DNA of 21,087 nt from Selaginella kraussiana (GCA_001021135.1 LDJE01098796.1:1-21087); one strand, 5' to 3'; numbered from the stretch's first letter, positions 1 through 10,184 are shown. Made by a program: numbers and translations. The notes: a model not told the origin generated them from the sequence alone.

Positions 1-1689
1 TGAAGTTTATAATTATGAATCTGTATCGGGCTTTCAAGTCCCTATGGACCTGTAGCGCCCCGAAGTTAATCTCTTATCTACATAAAAATTGTATTTATTT
101 ATTTTTAAATATTAGTTGCTGCAGCAATTGCGATTCTTTGGGACTTCGTTGTATTTATTTAAGAATGGCTAGATTATGTGACAATTTGTGATGAAACTTA
201 GTTGTATTTATTCGTGAACTGTTTTCAGTTGGGAATGATGTATTTTGCAATTTCTGCATTTATTTGAGTTTTAAACAAGCCTGACCCTCACAATAATACA
301 TAACTGTAGTTCTGGCCTTGTAGTCACCGTCCCTAACAAACTCGCAAACCAACACACTTGAATTGGATATCAATCTCAACTTACTGAGCACAGTGACTTG
401 CTAACATGCAGTTGTTCTTTGAGTTGTTCCAGCTATACACCTCTCAGAATTGTTCACAAACAATCATTGGGCATGGGTTAATTACTGTAAGTTTACAAGC
501 TTAAATTCAATCTTCCATGAACTATAATGTTTGCATTGTTCGTTTATGCCATCAAAAAGCTGGTTGAACCTGTTTCAAATTAAGCTATGGCGAGGCCGAG
601 AAACCAACTGTCAATTGTTGAATGCTTAAAATACTTAAATTTTCATACCTTTTCTTAAGTGTTGGTTTTCTTACAAATTTGCACGTGGCAATACCAGACA
701 TATGCCATTTTTCTGGCGCTTGAACACAGTTTAGAGCCATGCAAATGAAATGACGTTTCCTGAATAATTTAAACCAAAACATGCCATAATGCTGTGCAAA
801 TCTTGAGGCTTGTGATTATGGCTTATACGATCCATCAAATAAATGCGCAAATACTTGTAGTGATATACGCCTGCAGAAAACCCTCTACTTACTAAGACTG
901 TCTTGACATAATATGCTTTAAGTCTGCAATACCAAATTACGGACACATTGGAGATTAGGATATGAGTTATGTATGACCTGAAAACATTATACAATCTGGG
1001 TATAAAGTTTCATTATACATACGGTCTCAGTATCTTTATGAACCTGTTAATTTGTGGAAAAAATAATTTATCGAGCGTAATAAATTTAACGTAATACCAA
1101 ATTACGGGTTACATAAAGGGTTGTCAAGCTTTGAAACAGAGAAAATTGATTTAACACTCATACACCCGAAGTTCACAAGCCCTGGGTCTCATTCGTGTTC
1201 ATCGAATTTGATTGCTGCTGCTTGCTGCTTTAATTTCGCTCGGGGGGCTTCGGCCATCGCATAGCAGGGCATTTTATTAAATTTTTTTTTCGTGGGGGAA
1301 AAAAATTAAAATTCTCGAAAGTTTTTCGTGTTCTTCGTGGTGCGCATTGTACGTCGAAGCGCCTGCGCATTCGCGGTGAGGATGGAGAGGTACAATCGGC
1401 AGCCAATTTTTCTCTCATTGTTTTTGCAATGAACTTCAGAAATTAGGGTTTCATGAACTCCGCCCTGGGCTTCGACAATTGGGCATCGCTGCGGCTCCGC
1501 CATCGCACAGGCACCATGGTTCAAGGTACATAGTGCATGGTTGAACCTCCCGTAGGCCTTACCGGGACGCTGGCTCTCGAAAATGCGGGCTACCATGGTT
1601 ACAGGCCTATTAAGGGACGCTGGACCACCCTTGCGAACAATGCGTTTGTGGTAGAACCACGGTGAGTATAGTGAGGCTGTATAGACATG
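1..1689. other. Gene-poor upstream region of the EAF1-like gene
   Basis: I find no convincing coding region here. The first 250 bases are AT-rich and repeat the word ttgtatttatt three times (near 89, 148 and 202), which looks like 3' UTR or intergenic DNA of a gene to the left; that is inference. Bases about 700-1020 resemble an inverted, diverged copy of the EAF1 leader (separate entry). The 15-base word aataccaaattacgg occurs at 928-942 and 1093-1107. Bases about 1200-1690 are richer in GC, carry a telo-box-like word (attaggg) near 1443, and probably contain the promoter and first leader exon of the plus-strand gene. Open frames of 60-96 codons on the minus strand lack any recognisable protein features. 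Confidence 0.5.
700..1020 (-). repeat. Diverged inverted copy of the EAF1 leader cassette
   Basis: Read on the minus strand, 827-856 matches plus-strand 1839-1868 at 29 of 30 positions (core gcatttatttgatggatcgt). Further along the minus strand, the segment around 955-990 (atgttttcaggt...ataactcatatc) resembles plus-strand 1712-1738 (atgttttcaggt...ataacttatatc), and the gcaggcgtatat at about 860-875 resembles 1800-1809. The order of the matching blocks is kept, so this looks like one inverted duplication with indels rather than chance. It retains splice-like signals (gttttcag), but I see no protein product. It places two related leaders head to head around 1150-1600. Confidence 0.6.
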
Positions 1690-2007
1690 TTTCTGATCAC
1701 CGTATTGCGTATGTTTTCAGGTGGGAATAACTTATATCAGCTCCAAGTAAGTATTTGTGCATTTTTTTCGATGGTTTTCTTATGGATCGTGTATTTTTCA
1801 GGCGTATATTTCCCCAGGAAGCCATTTTAGCTCCAAGTAAGTATTTCCGCATTTATTTGATGGATCGTTTATTTGGCCGCATTTTTCCAGGTTTATATTG
1901 GATGCTTCTTCCCAGGAGCGTATTGTAGCTCCAAGTAAGTATCAAATCGATGGTTTTGTACGAATACATATTAAGCCGGCGATTTTCAGGCGGATTTGCG
2001 TTCATTG
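1690..2007 (+). promoter_or_regulatory. Spliced 5' leader with three repeated mini-exon cassettes
   Basis: The 16-base word agctccaagtaagtat is present three times without change, at 1739-1754, 1829-1844 and 1927-1942 (spacing 90 and 98). Each contains a perfect plant splice donor (gtaagt) and is followed by a T-rich stretch ending in cag (ending near 1801, 1890 and 1989). Read as exons these give mini-exons of about 26 nt (1721-1746), 35 nt (1802-1836) and 44 nt (1891-1934), then a fourth from 1990 that holds a possible start codon at 2008. The sequence shows the repeats directly; that they are 5' UTR exons of the downstream gene is inference. Confidence 0.55.
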
Positions 2008-5000
2008 ATGAGTATACGCAGTAAGATCAACGTAAGTACCACGGTAATACCATGATGATTAAATTCATATTTTATTGATAGATATGCGTGGCACCAACTA
2101 TTATTGATAGCTTTACAAGGTTCTATTATTATAATATTATTATAGTTTAACGTCGACCTTGTCGTTAACGTAACACGATAGTTAACATACTTACCGGGTT
2201 TATGGCTGTTTAGGAGCTGAGTTAACCAAGGTGACGAAGAGCGTGCAACTGTGGGTTGGCTACGGACCCTGGGTTAGTGCCAGGGTCGGAATCATAGTCA
2301 ATGTGGAGAAAGGTTCCATGGGCGGAGGATCTGGTGCTGCAACCAACGTAGACAGCATTCCATCTCCCCGCCGAGCAGCCATCGAGAAAACTCAAGCAGA
2401 GCTCAGGTATTTAAACGTAATTTTTCTTGTATAAAAAAACTTATAGTTCTTTTGTATTTTCAGCCAGGAAATATCCGCCCGTGACGCCAGACGAAAGGAG
2501 CTCGAGTTCTTAGAAAAGGTGCGATTTTTAATTGTATAAACGTTTATTTGCTTAATTGGTTACGTTTAACTGCAGTTATTTTAGTTAAAGCTGTTTAGCT
2601 AGTATTAAACTGTTTTATTTGTCTCTTTTCAGGGAGGAAACCCATTAGACTTCAGGTTTGGAGAGTTCTCGCTCATAGGCGATCTATCAGGGTAGGCGTA
2701 TATTCCCTCGTATTATTCCCTCAACGTCGTACGTATTTCAGTGAACTCGACGGTCTCTGTACTCGAACCATATGTTCTCCACTCGAGAACGGCCTACACG
2801 TTAGATACGTAGAGCCGCCGCCACCGCCAGCAGCAGCAGCCGTAGAACCCCTCGAAAACGGTGGAAAATTCGACGATGGGATTTCTCAAGAACAGGCTCA
2901 AGATCTGAAAAGGAGAGATTCTTTGGGAAATGGGCATACATCTCCCAAGAACAGGCCTTCCGATTCAGAGCGGAAACCAATGTGCCGATTTCAAGTCCCC
3001 CCGACGTGCTCAGCCGACGTCCGAGAGATCGCCAACTGCTTCGGGCACGAGAACGCCAGCCTCAAGTCGGTCCGGCAGCAGTCGGAGTCCGAGGTCAGGA
3101 AACGGAGTCCGAGTAGCAGTCCGAGGAGCGTGCACGACCACCATGATACCGTCGCTCTCGATAACTCCGACTCTACTCGCCTTGACGAAGCTACAGCTCT
3201 GGCTCCGAGGATCGATCTACCATCGGTTGATGCAACTTCGAAGCCGGCGGCGGCTGCTGAGGAGGCGGCGCCGCCACGAAACGAGCCGGAGACGTCCTCG
3301 GCTACCGAAGATGTTTTAACTTCCGCGATCTCTGAAGCCGAGAAGAAGGCTCACGAGGATTTGATCCTCGAGAAGGCTGAGACTATCAAGGTATTTCGTG
3401 GTTTTCCGTTTTTTGATGATTTTTTTGCGATGTTTTTCAATTTTTTACTTAGACTCTTCGGAAGCAAGCCGCGGATATTTCCAAGGGGGCTACGTTTGAG
3501 TCTTTGAAGCGGAAGTCTCATTGGGACTTTGTTCTCGAGGAAATGGCCTGGCTTGCAAACGATTTTGCTCAGGTATTTTCCATTGTTTTCTCGTTATTTT
3601 TTAGTTTTTCAGCATATTTTTCCATTATTCCTCATAACATTACATCATCTTTAACGTCTTTTGTTCAGCATATGTTCCTTTGTGTTTCAGCATATTTTGT
3701 TATTGCTTTTGAGCAATAATTAATTTGATGCTTTTCGTTCGTTTCATTAGCGTATTTTTCAGCATTTCTTCTCCAGAAGATATCTGTTTTCAACGTATTT
3801 TAGTACCGTATATATACTCTAACACCATATAAATGCAGGAGCGTATGTGGAAAACAGCAGCCGCTGCACAGTGCTGCCGCTGGGCCGCATCCGCAGCCCG
3901 AGCAGCGAAGTCCGCCGCCAACGAGGCGAAGATCAACAAGCGCCGGATCGCGAGCTCGCTAGCCGACTTCGTCATGGGCTACTGGAAGTCTTCTCGTGCT
4001 CTTCTCGAGCAAGAAGAGTCCGCAAAAGACACCTCGGACTCCGCCAAGGACACCTCGGACTCTGTGAAGGTGGCCTCGGACTCCGTCAAGGAGACCTCGG
4101 ATTCGGAAGCTGTTCCCATGGACGTGGACACTCAGGCGGGCGCGAGAGATCCGCTACAAAAGTACGCCATACGATTATTAAAAAGTACGGACATGGCGGA
4201 AAATACTACTTTTCAACGTGAGGCTAGCGACGACGTTTGGTCGGAATTTCCCGAAGTAAGTTTTTTTATTTTGCCCATTTTTCCGGGTTTAATTGTCTTA
4301 CCATTCCAATGCATTATTCTGAGATCGGAAGCTTTTGCAGGAAAGCTTGTTCTTCGTCGTCCCCGAAGGCGCCGTCGAGACGTATCGGCTCTCCGCAGAG
4401 GCTTCCATGATCAACGTATGTTCCTCATTTTTCTTTTTCTTCCTTTTTCCAAGCATTTTCTTCCTTCTGTCTCGTTGATATCATTTTCGGTGTGTTTTTT
4501 ACTCAGGATGATCTTCAAGTCGAGCAAGATGGACTTGTCCCGACGGACCTATGTACGGTGTCTGAGATTAGCCTCGGCCTCGCCCTCGAGTCGTTCGGCG
4601 ACGACATTCGGGTGTCGCCGAAGCTCGCCGACGATGACTACTCTCTGCACTACATGCCTGGAGATCTCACGATTTCCAAGAAAAAGCGGAAGAAGCAGAC
4701 CCCAAAGACGTTCGAGCTGGGCTCGGGCGGGTACGGAGATCGGCTCTCGAACAAGCGGCACCATCCGTCGACTAGTTCGTTTGGACTCGTCCCGACGAAG
4801 CGGATTCGGACTGCGGCAGCTGCCCGACATCGGGGTCCTGCGGCTATGTCACCGGGTCCGAGAGGGAACGGGAGCTCCGCGTCCACGAACTCGCAGCCGG
4901 ATGATCTCGGGTTCCCCGAGGGCCGAGCAAGCGAGAGCGACTCGGTTGGGGTCTCAAGAAAAGTTGCGAGTTCTCTGCGGACGAAGAAGAAAAAGAAGAA

Positions 5001-8000
5001 GAACTACTATGCTGACTTCTCCACGGACGCGATCTCTACAAAAGTAAGTCGGACTTGGACCTGATCTCGGACTCGGTCTAACCAACGTATCTGCAGGTTG
5101 AAATCGAGAATGGGATTCCCGATTCGTATGGACAGGTGTGTTTTGAAATGGATGTTTTTGCACCTTGAAAAAATGCTTGTTTTTTTTCGCCTTGTGAAAA
5201 TGCATGTTTACTTAACATGCATGTCTTTTGCACGTATTTAAAATGCATACATTTGCAACTTTTTGCGAAAATGCATGTTTTTCTGGATCTTGTGAAAACG
5301 CATGTTTTTTTGCACCATGCGAAACTGCATGCTTCTCTGCACCTTTTTGAAATGCATGTCCTTGCATTTATTTCTTTTATTCTTTTGCATCTTGCTAAAA
5401 TGTTTACTTTTCTACACATTTCTAAAATGCTGAAAGCGCACCTTGCTAAACGCCTTTTTAAATGCAGTTTAACAAGCGGAAAAGCGACCAATTCAGCCCC
5501 ATGTCTTCCGAGCTCGGTAAGACTTGGATCATTTCGTAGTTTCGACTTCTAACTGTGGATTTCCCAGGAGGTGCTGCAGACACGCCTGGTACCCCTGGTT
5601 CGCAAGGCATGCAACCCACGAAAAAGGTCAAACTTTCCAAGCATTCTCCAGACGTTGCGGATCCCATTGGAACTTCCAAGCTTTTGAGGCACAACAGTAA
5701 TCGGGATCGCATTAAGCGCCACAAACTCACCAAGGTAAACCCTAAACCCAGGGTTCCAGTATTGCGGTAACGTTGGTTCCTCAGGGTCACTTCTCGCATA
5801 TCAATCCTCCGGGGATGGGTATACCGTGGTCGGCAGTCGAGGATCAGGTACGGAGTCCCAAGTCGAACTCGGGGTACTGACGTTTTGTTTTAGGCGATCT
5901 CGGCTATCGTGCACGACCTCGGGCCGAACTGGGAGCTCGTGAGCGACGTACTCAGCTCGAGCTCGCAGTTGAAAGTGAGAATCGTTACCTTCTTCTAGGG
6001 TTTAGGGTTAGGGTTTAGCGGACTTAACTTACTCTTTTTTGCGCCAGGGTATATTTCGGAAGCCCAAGGATTGCAAGGATCGGCATAAGGTCCTTCTGGA
6101 GAGAATGTCCACGGACGGGCCAGAGAACTCCGAAGATCCGAGCACTTCGCAGTCTCATGCGTCCGTATTACCAGGGATTCCCAAGGTTTGTACCATCGGC
6201 CAATTCATCGAAAAATTGTGACCGTGGTAATGCAGGGTACTGCTCGAGTTCTACTACAGAGGTTACAAGGCCCTATGGAGGAAGACACCGTCAAAGTTCA
6301 CCTTGAACGGATCGTTACCATCGTCCAGAATCATCAACATAAAGCACAGGTTTGTACCCTAAACATTAAGCCCTAAATCTAGCCCTAACCCTAAACCCGT
6401 ATAATTTGCAGAACGAACAACAAGAAAACCAAGAACTCCGACCGCTTCATCCGTCGCACTTGAACATCATCTCGCAGTTCCCAGCGTTGAGGTACGTATC
6501 TTACCATGGTTGTACCATGTTACTTAACCGGTGATGGTACAGTCCCTTGGATTTCTGCGATCATTCCATTCCCAATGGAGACATACCCGGCCATGGTTAT
6601 CCACCCGCGCAACTTGCACTCCATCCCGGCGTCCGGCCGAACGGTCTACCCGTACTATCTCATCTCGGACCCAACGTCCCGGCCTCAGCTGCACTCAACG
6701 CTGCAAGGTACCATCCTAACCCTAACTCTCAAACCCTAACCCTAAACTCTAAAACTTACTTTAAAATTTTGCAGTGCTCAAAGAATGGCGGCGTCCATGG
6801 TACGTCCACTCTCGGCCGAGGAGCAGCGCCTTCGGTACGCACGGATGGTCGCCGGTCGAAGCCTACAAACCCAGGGTAATCCTTCTTCCAATAGCCTACC
6901 ACCATCCATGGGGGGTCTACCATCGAACACAAATGAATGCACGGTACAAATGTTACCATCGTTACCACCGGGTAGTACCATGATGGGGATGAACCGCGGG
7001 GTTGGTTTACCATTGCAACGTCCCGGAATGATATCCTCTGGAATGACTTCAACAGGGCTCAACAGTATGTTACCACCTGGAGGTATGTCGGGTGCGATGA
7101 TGGCCGCCGCCGCCGCCGGTGCCGTCCCGAGTCCGGCCAACATCAAGCGGATGCAAAACCTCCGGGTAAGTCATGGTAGTGGCAACCACGATGGTAACCA
7201 TGGTGTTACCATGACGCAGGCTGGACGGTGTACCGAGGAGCAAAGACAGTACCTTCAAGAGCTGCAGCTACTTGCCGCCCAAGGTAATAACCCTCAGGCA
7301 GTTGCTGCTTTGAACAGTTTAAACCATTCCAACCCGATGGTTTCATCACCAACTCAGAGTTTCGCAACGCAGCCGCCGCCGCCGCCGCCGCAGCAGCAGC
7401 AGCAGCTGAGCCCACAGCAACAGCAAAACCATCAGCAACACTATATGGCCGCCCGTTTGGCGGCCAAGGAAAAACAGCTCCAGCAGCAGCAGCAGCAGAA
7501 GCGGATGCTCGCGCAGATGCAGCAGCAGCAACATGGATTTGCGCAACAAGCTCCGCAGCAAGCGTCGCCTCTTTCACCACCGCCGCCAGCAGCGGCGGCG
7601 TCCACGGCGGCGGCGGCTGCGGGGCAAACAGGACCCGGCCAACCACAACAGCAGCAGCAGCAGCAAGCGGCGGCGGCGGCGCAACTAAAGGTACAACAAG
7701 CACCGCCGTTCAAGAACACTCTACAACAGCGTTCACTTCTGCAGGTTCAAGCGTTGCAAAAAACGGCTAAAGGTCCGAGCAGAGGAGTTTCGAGCCCCGC
7801 CCCTCAACAGCAGCAGCGGATGTTTCTACAGCAGCAGCAGCAGCAGCAGAAATCTTCTGCTCCGCCGCCGCCTCAACCCAAACCACAGCCGGCACCTTCA
7901 CATCCGTCGACTCCGCCACCGCCGCCGCAAGTAGGATCGCCGTCGCACAACCAGTCAGCCCCGGTGCCGACGACACAGGCTCAACGAAGACCAGTTTACC

Positions 8001-8690
8001 AGCAGCAACAGCAGCAGCAGCAGCAACGGAAGACGGCGGCGACGACGGCGGTGGCGGCGCAACAACGGGCTCCGCCGCCGAGCAAGAACACAAACAATGG
8101 TGTGCAGTCGAGCTCGGCCTCGGCCTCGGGCACTACCACGGGGCCTTGGAGAGCAGGGCAGACAATGTACAACTTGACGAGGAGCTCCAGTCTACCGGGT
8201 ACGCCCTCGTCCAATGGTAACAACGTGTCCAGCCCAGGCCCAGCGTCCAATAGCTTCACGCCGGGTGGTAGCTTACCACCCTGCACGCAGTCAATGGCCA
8301 CTGCTCCCAAAGCTACCAACGTACCGACCAATGGTAGAACGCTGGCGTCCCAGAGGCAAAGTGCTCCAGTTGCAGTGAGAACACGGCCGACGTCCGCTGG
8401 TGGTGGCGCTGGCGGCGGTGGTGGCAGTGGTGGTCCTCCATCAACGCTAATATATGGCAGTGTCCAGGTAACCCTAACCCTGATCCCTATCTAAACCCTA
8501 ACCTAACCTAACCCGAACCCTCTAAATCCTAATGCTTAAACCCTAACTTATACTGGTACGTGGTTTGCAGAGGCAGCCTGCGGTGAAGCCCGTGGTGGTA
8601 CCATCGACTACCGGTACCAACGGAGGTTCAACGCCGCCTCCTGGTGGTAATGGTTCGACATGTGTAACATCCTCAACGTCTCCTCGATGA
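2008..8690 (+). CDS. EAF1: EAF1/VID21-like HSA and SANT domain scaffold of a plant NuA4-type chromatin complex
   Basis: Spliced gene encoding about 1590 residues. Exon model: 2008-2020, 2214-2406, 2464-2518, 2633-2691, 2742-3390, 3453-3572, 3839-4255, 4341-4415, 4507-5043, 5097-5135, 5468-5516, 5568-5734, 5785-5847, 5894-5974, 6048-6185, 6236-6349, 6412-6491, 6543-6707, 6775-7165, 7220-8467, 8571-8690. Every junction is GT-AG and keeps frame. Recognition rests on the plant EAF1 N-terminus (SPRRAAIEKTQAEL, then ELEFLEKGGNPLDFRFG), the HSA domain from about residue 344 (HWDFVLEEMAWLANDFAQER), the SANT/Myb domain at about 803-858 (PWSAVEDQ, GPNWELVSDVL, CKDRHKVLLER), and LLQRLQGPMEEDT after it. 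The C-terminal third is a Gln/Pro/Ala-rich low-complexity tail. EAF1 proteins scaffold histone H4/H2A.Z acetyltransferase complexes in the nucleus; HSA binds actin-related proteins. The start is uncertain: ATG 2008 keeps a conserved-looking stretch upstream of ATG 2318, the alternative. Arabidopsis EAF1 proteins are longer (roughly 1900 residues). Confidence 0.9.
3453..3950 (+). other. EAF1: HSA domain coding segment of the EAF1-like gene
   Basis: Two exons (3453-3572 and the start of 3839-4255) encode the helicase/SANT-associated domain, read across the intron as HWDFVLEEMAWLANDFAQ followed by ERMWKTAAAAQCCRWAA and a basic alanine-rich helix (ARAAKSAANEAKINKRR). The conserved W, D, F and EE/WLANDF positions of plant EAF1 are all kept. 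In this family HSA docks actin and ARP4. A long amphipathic, positively charged helix is expected from the residue pattern. Confidence 0.85.
4020..4107 (+). repeat. Coding tandem repeat of seven residues after the HSA domain
   Basis: Four consecutive seven-residue units, read as AKDTSDS, AKDTSDS, VKVASDS and VKETSDS, follow the HSA domain directly. The DNA unit is 21 bases (variants of gccaaggacacctcggactc), so gain or loss of a unit keeps the frame. The units are acidic and serine-rich, suggesting a flexible, possibly phosphorylated linker; that role is inference. Confidence 0.8.
5151..5458 (+). repeat. 27-bp minisatellite filling an EAF1 intron
   Basis: The intron 5136-5467 (332 nt) is the longest in the gene and is almost entirely about 11 degenerate copies of a unit near 27 bases whose core is aaatgcatgttttt followed by a tgcaccttgtg-like tail. 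Because 27 is a multiple of three, the repeat stays open in several frames on both strands and gives Cys/Lys- or His/Leu-rich periodic peptides that are not real proteins. Reading on from the upstream exon meets a stop within about 30 bases, so retention would not add the repeat to the protein. Confidence 0.85.
5785..6105 (+). other. EAF1: SANT/Myb domain coding segment of the EAF1-like gene
   Basis: Three exons (5785-5847, 5894-5974, 6048-6185) encode a SANT/Myb-type fold: helix 1 around PWSAVEDQAISAIVHD, helix 2 around NWELVSDVLSS, and helix 3 around KDCKDRHKVLLER. The three aromatic/hydrophobic core positions of SANT (W in PWS, W in NWE, and the IF of GIFRKP) are present. In EAF1 homologues this module supports complex assembly or histone contact rather than sequence-specific DNA binding; that role is family knowledge. 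Confidence 0.85.
7166..7219 (+). other. 54-nt frame-neutral intron inside the large 3' exon of EAF1
   Basis: A perfect donor (CGG|gtaagt) and an acceptor (gacgcag|GCTGG) bound a 54-base segment with no stop in the reading frame, so the mRNA stays open whether it is spliced or retained. Retention would add 18 residues rich in His, Gly, Asn and Thr. The segment is full of the words ggtaacc and ccatgg. I favour splicing because the donor is ideal, but this is an exitron-like choice that cannot be settled from DNA alone. Confidence 0.6.
7371..8036 (+). repeat. Trinucleotide-rich polyGln/polyPro/polyAla coding tract
   Basis: The large exon of EAF1 carries repeated runs of cag/caa and ccg/gcg codons, for example near 7371-7406, 7480-7530, 7648-7682, 7807-7850 and 8001-8027. 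They encode poly-Gln runs of up to about eight residues interleaved with Pro and Ala runs. Plant EAF1 proteins also end in a Gln-rich disordered region, so composition is normal for the family, but the pure triplet runs are likely to vary in length between individuals. Confidence 0.85.
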
Positions 8691-10184
8691 TATCGACGAT
8701 ATCCCCCCAAGTTGTAAGTTTCCTGCTGGGGGTTAGGGTTTTCCAGGCGCTATTTGGTGACCAACGAGCATTCTCGCCCCGGGGAACCTCTTCTTGGATG
8801 GCGCTGCTGTGTTGGGGGCAATGCAATGTTGTAGCGAGCAGCACGCAAGGCGCGAGTGGTGAAGATGGAGGAAGATTATGCGCCGCCCCCGTTCCCCGCC
8901 GGTTTGTAGATTGGCTCTGCTTGACTTTTGCTCGGCTTCCGACTTTTTTTGGTGGAAGTTTTGAGCTTGTATATTTACTTGCTGTTTGTTATCTCTGGGA
9001 AGGAAAAACAAAATGAATGCAGGCATAAATTTTTGTAGAATGTAAAATACTAGCTTAAAGATATCATATCAATCAATCAGTGATTTGCCGCATCCATTTT
9101 TTTAAAGAAGCACCTTCAACACGCTTTATTATTTTTAAGGGCATTTCTAATCTCGTAGGTTTAGGTTTAGGACCCTAAAGCGGTTTAAGTTCTCTCTAAA
9201 ACCACCCTGTTCGGAAAAAAAAAGTGTGCTACGCTTAACTACGCCTAATGAATGCATTTAACAGAATCCTTAGCGTGGACTCCAATTTATAAAAAAGGGC
9301 ACCGTATGGTTAATTAAAATTTAATAATAAAAATGTATCAATTATTTAACTATAGTGCATTATCTTCGGAGAGCCTTCAAAAGCACGTTGCTCGACGCTT
9401 GTAAGTGGAGCTGGTCAAGGTACACTTCTCATTGTGACGCCCCTGCTCATGCATAAACTGTTCCAGGAGATTATGCACTCGTGTATTAAGGTATGTATAC
9501 TTTTATTTGCGGGGTTTTTTTTTCTGACTTCTCAGGAAAACATGACCTTCTTGGGGAAACCCCAGAAGTCCCAAACATGTTGACGGTGGAGTATATCTTT
9601 ACGAGGACAAAAATCCCTACTTGATTTATCGGAAGGCTGAGGATTTGTTGCAATGCAACTCTGAGGTACCTTCTGAGGTACACATAATGGCCATTTGTAC
9701 CGAACGTTTACTAATACAATTTTGTGAATTGACTAAACAAAACTTTCGTGGATGCAGCCCAGGACGTCTTCGACAAGTGCTCAACTCCACAAGAGCTACC
9801 CGTTCCCAAGAAGCGGCGGTCCTGGTAGCGGTGGTAACGTCGGTAGTAAGGCGGTAGAGGAGAGGAAGCAAGTCGAGGACTACACCCGTGAGTACATCTC
9901 CGTTTTTGTTGCAAAATGAAGTGACTATGATTATACCACCATCTATCTATGTGCATTATGACATCCTATATCTATATTTCAGCCGTATTTATTTAACACC
10001 CCTTTAATTTTTCATGAGTCTGTTCAACCATTATCATTCTTGTGCCTCAAAAGTTTGTCTTGCACATTAACAACTAATTCCCCGGCTGTGCCCCGCTATA
10101 ACTTCGGATTCCGAAAATAAATGTTTTTTATTTAAAACTCGAAGTGACAATATTGAAATAGTAACTGCTCTTCCACGGAGGTTT
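8691..10184. other. Intergenic region with 3' UTR of EAF1 and exon-like scraps
   Basis: Bases 8691 to about 9050 are probably the EAF1 3' UTR, ending in AT-rich DNA with aatgtaaaatac; a further intron-like segment (gttgtaagt to ttttccag, near 8710-8747) may lie in it. Around 9150-9190 the words gtaggtttaggtttagg and accctaaag are telomere-like. I see no intact gene between 9050 and 10184. Exon-like scraps at 9360-9890 are listed separately. Bases 10010-10180 are shared with the 3' flank of CRP-B (near 16060-16260), for example caaaagtttgtcttgcaca. Confidence 0.5.
9374..9890 (+). pseudogene. Exon-like fragments of an unidentified gene
   Basis: Several short open pieces are bounded by good splice signals: a piece ending at the donor gtaagt near 9401, a piece 9467-9490 before gtatgt, a piece ending near 9666 before gtacct that reads GVYLYEDKNPYLIYRKAEDL, and a piece from about 9760 (after ggatgcag) to 9888 before gtgagt that is Gly/Ser/Lys-rich. 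They do not combine into one clean reading frame with a clear start and stop. I do not recognise the protein. They may be the remains of a lost gene, exons of a short unrecognised gene, or chance. Confidence 0.25.

Noticed and set aside
2930-3319. Arg/Ser-rich open frame overlapping the EAF1 exon in another frame
   Set aside because: It is the shifted reading of the long exon 2742-3390; the main frame joins correctly to conserved exons on both sides.
5078-5491. Cys/Lys-rich periodic protein on the minus strand
   Set aside because: It is a by-product of the 27-bp minisatellite, whose length is a multiple of three; no signal peptide, start context or splice partners.
5994-6018. True chromosome end or telomere fusion
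   Set aside because: The telomere-like runs are only a few units long, lie inside introns and occur in both orientations.
7206-7719. Ala/Val- and Cys-rich frames on the minus strand
   Set aside because: These are reverse readings of the CAG/CCG-rich coding tract of EAF1.
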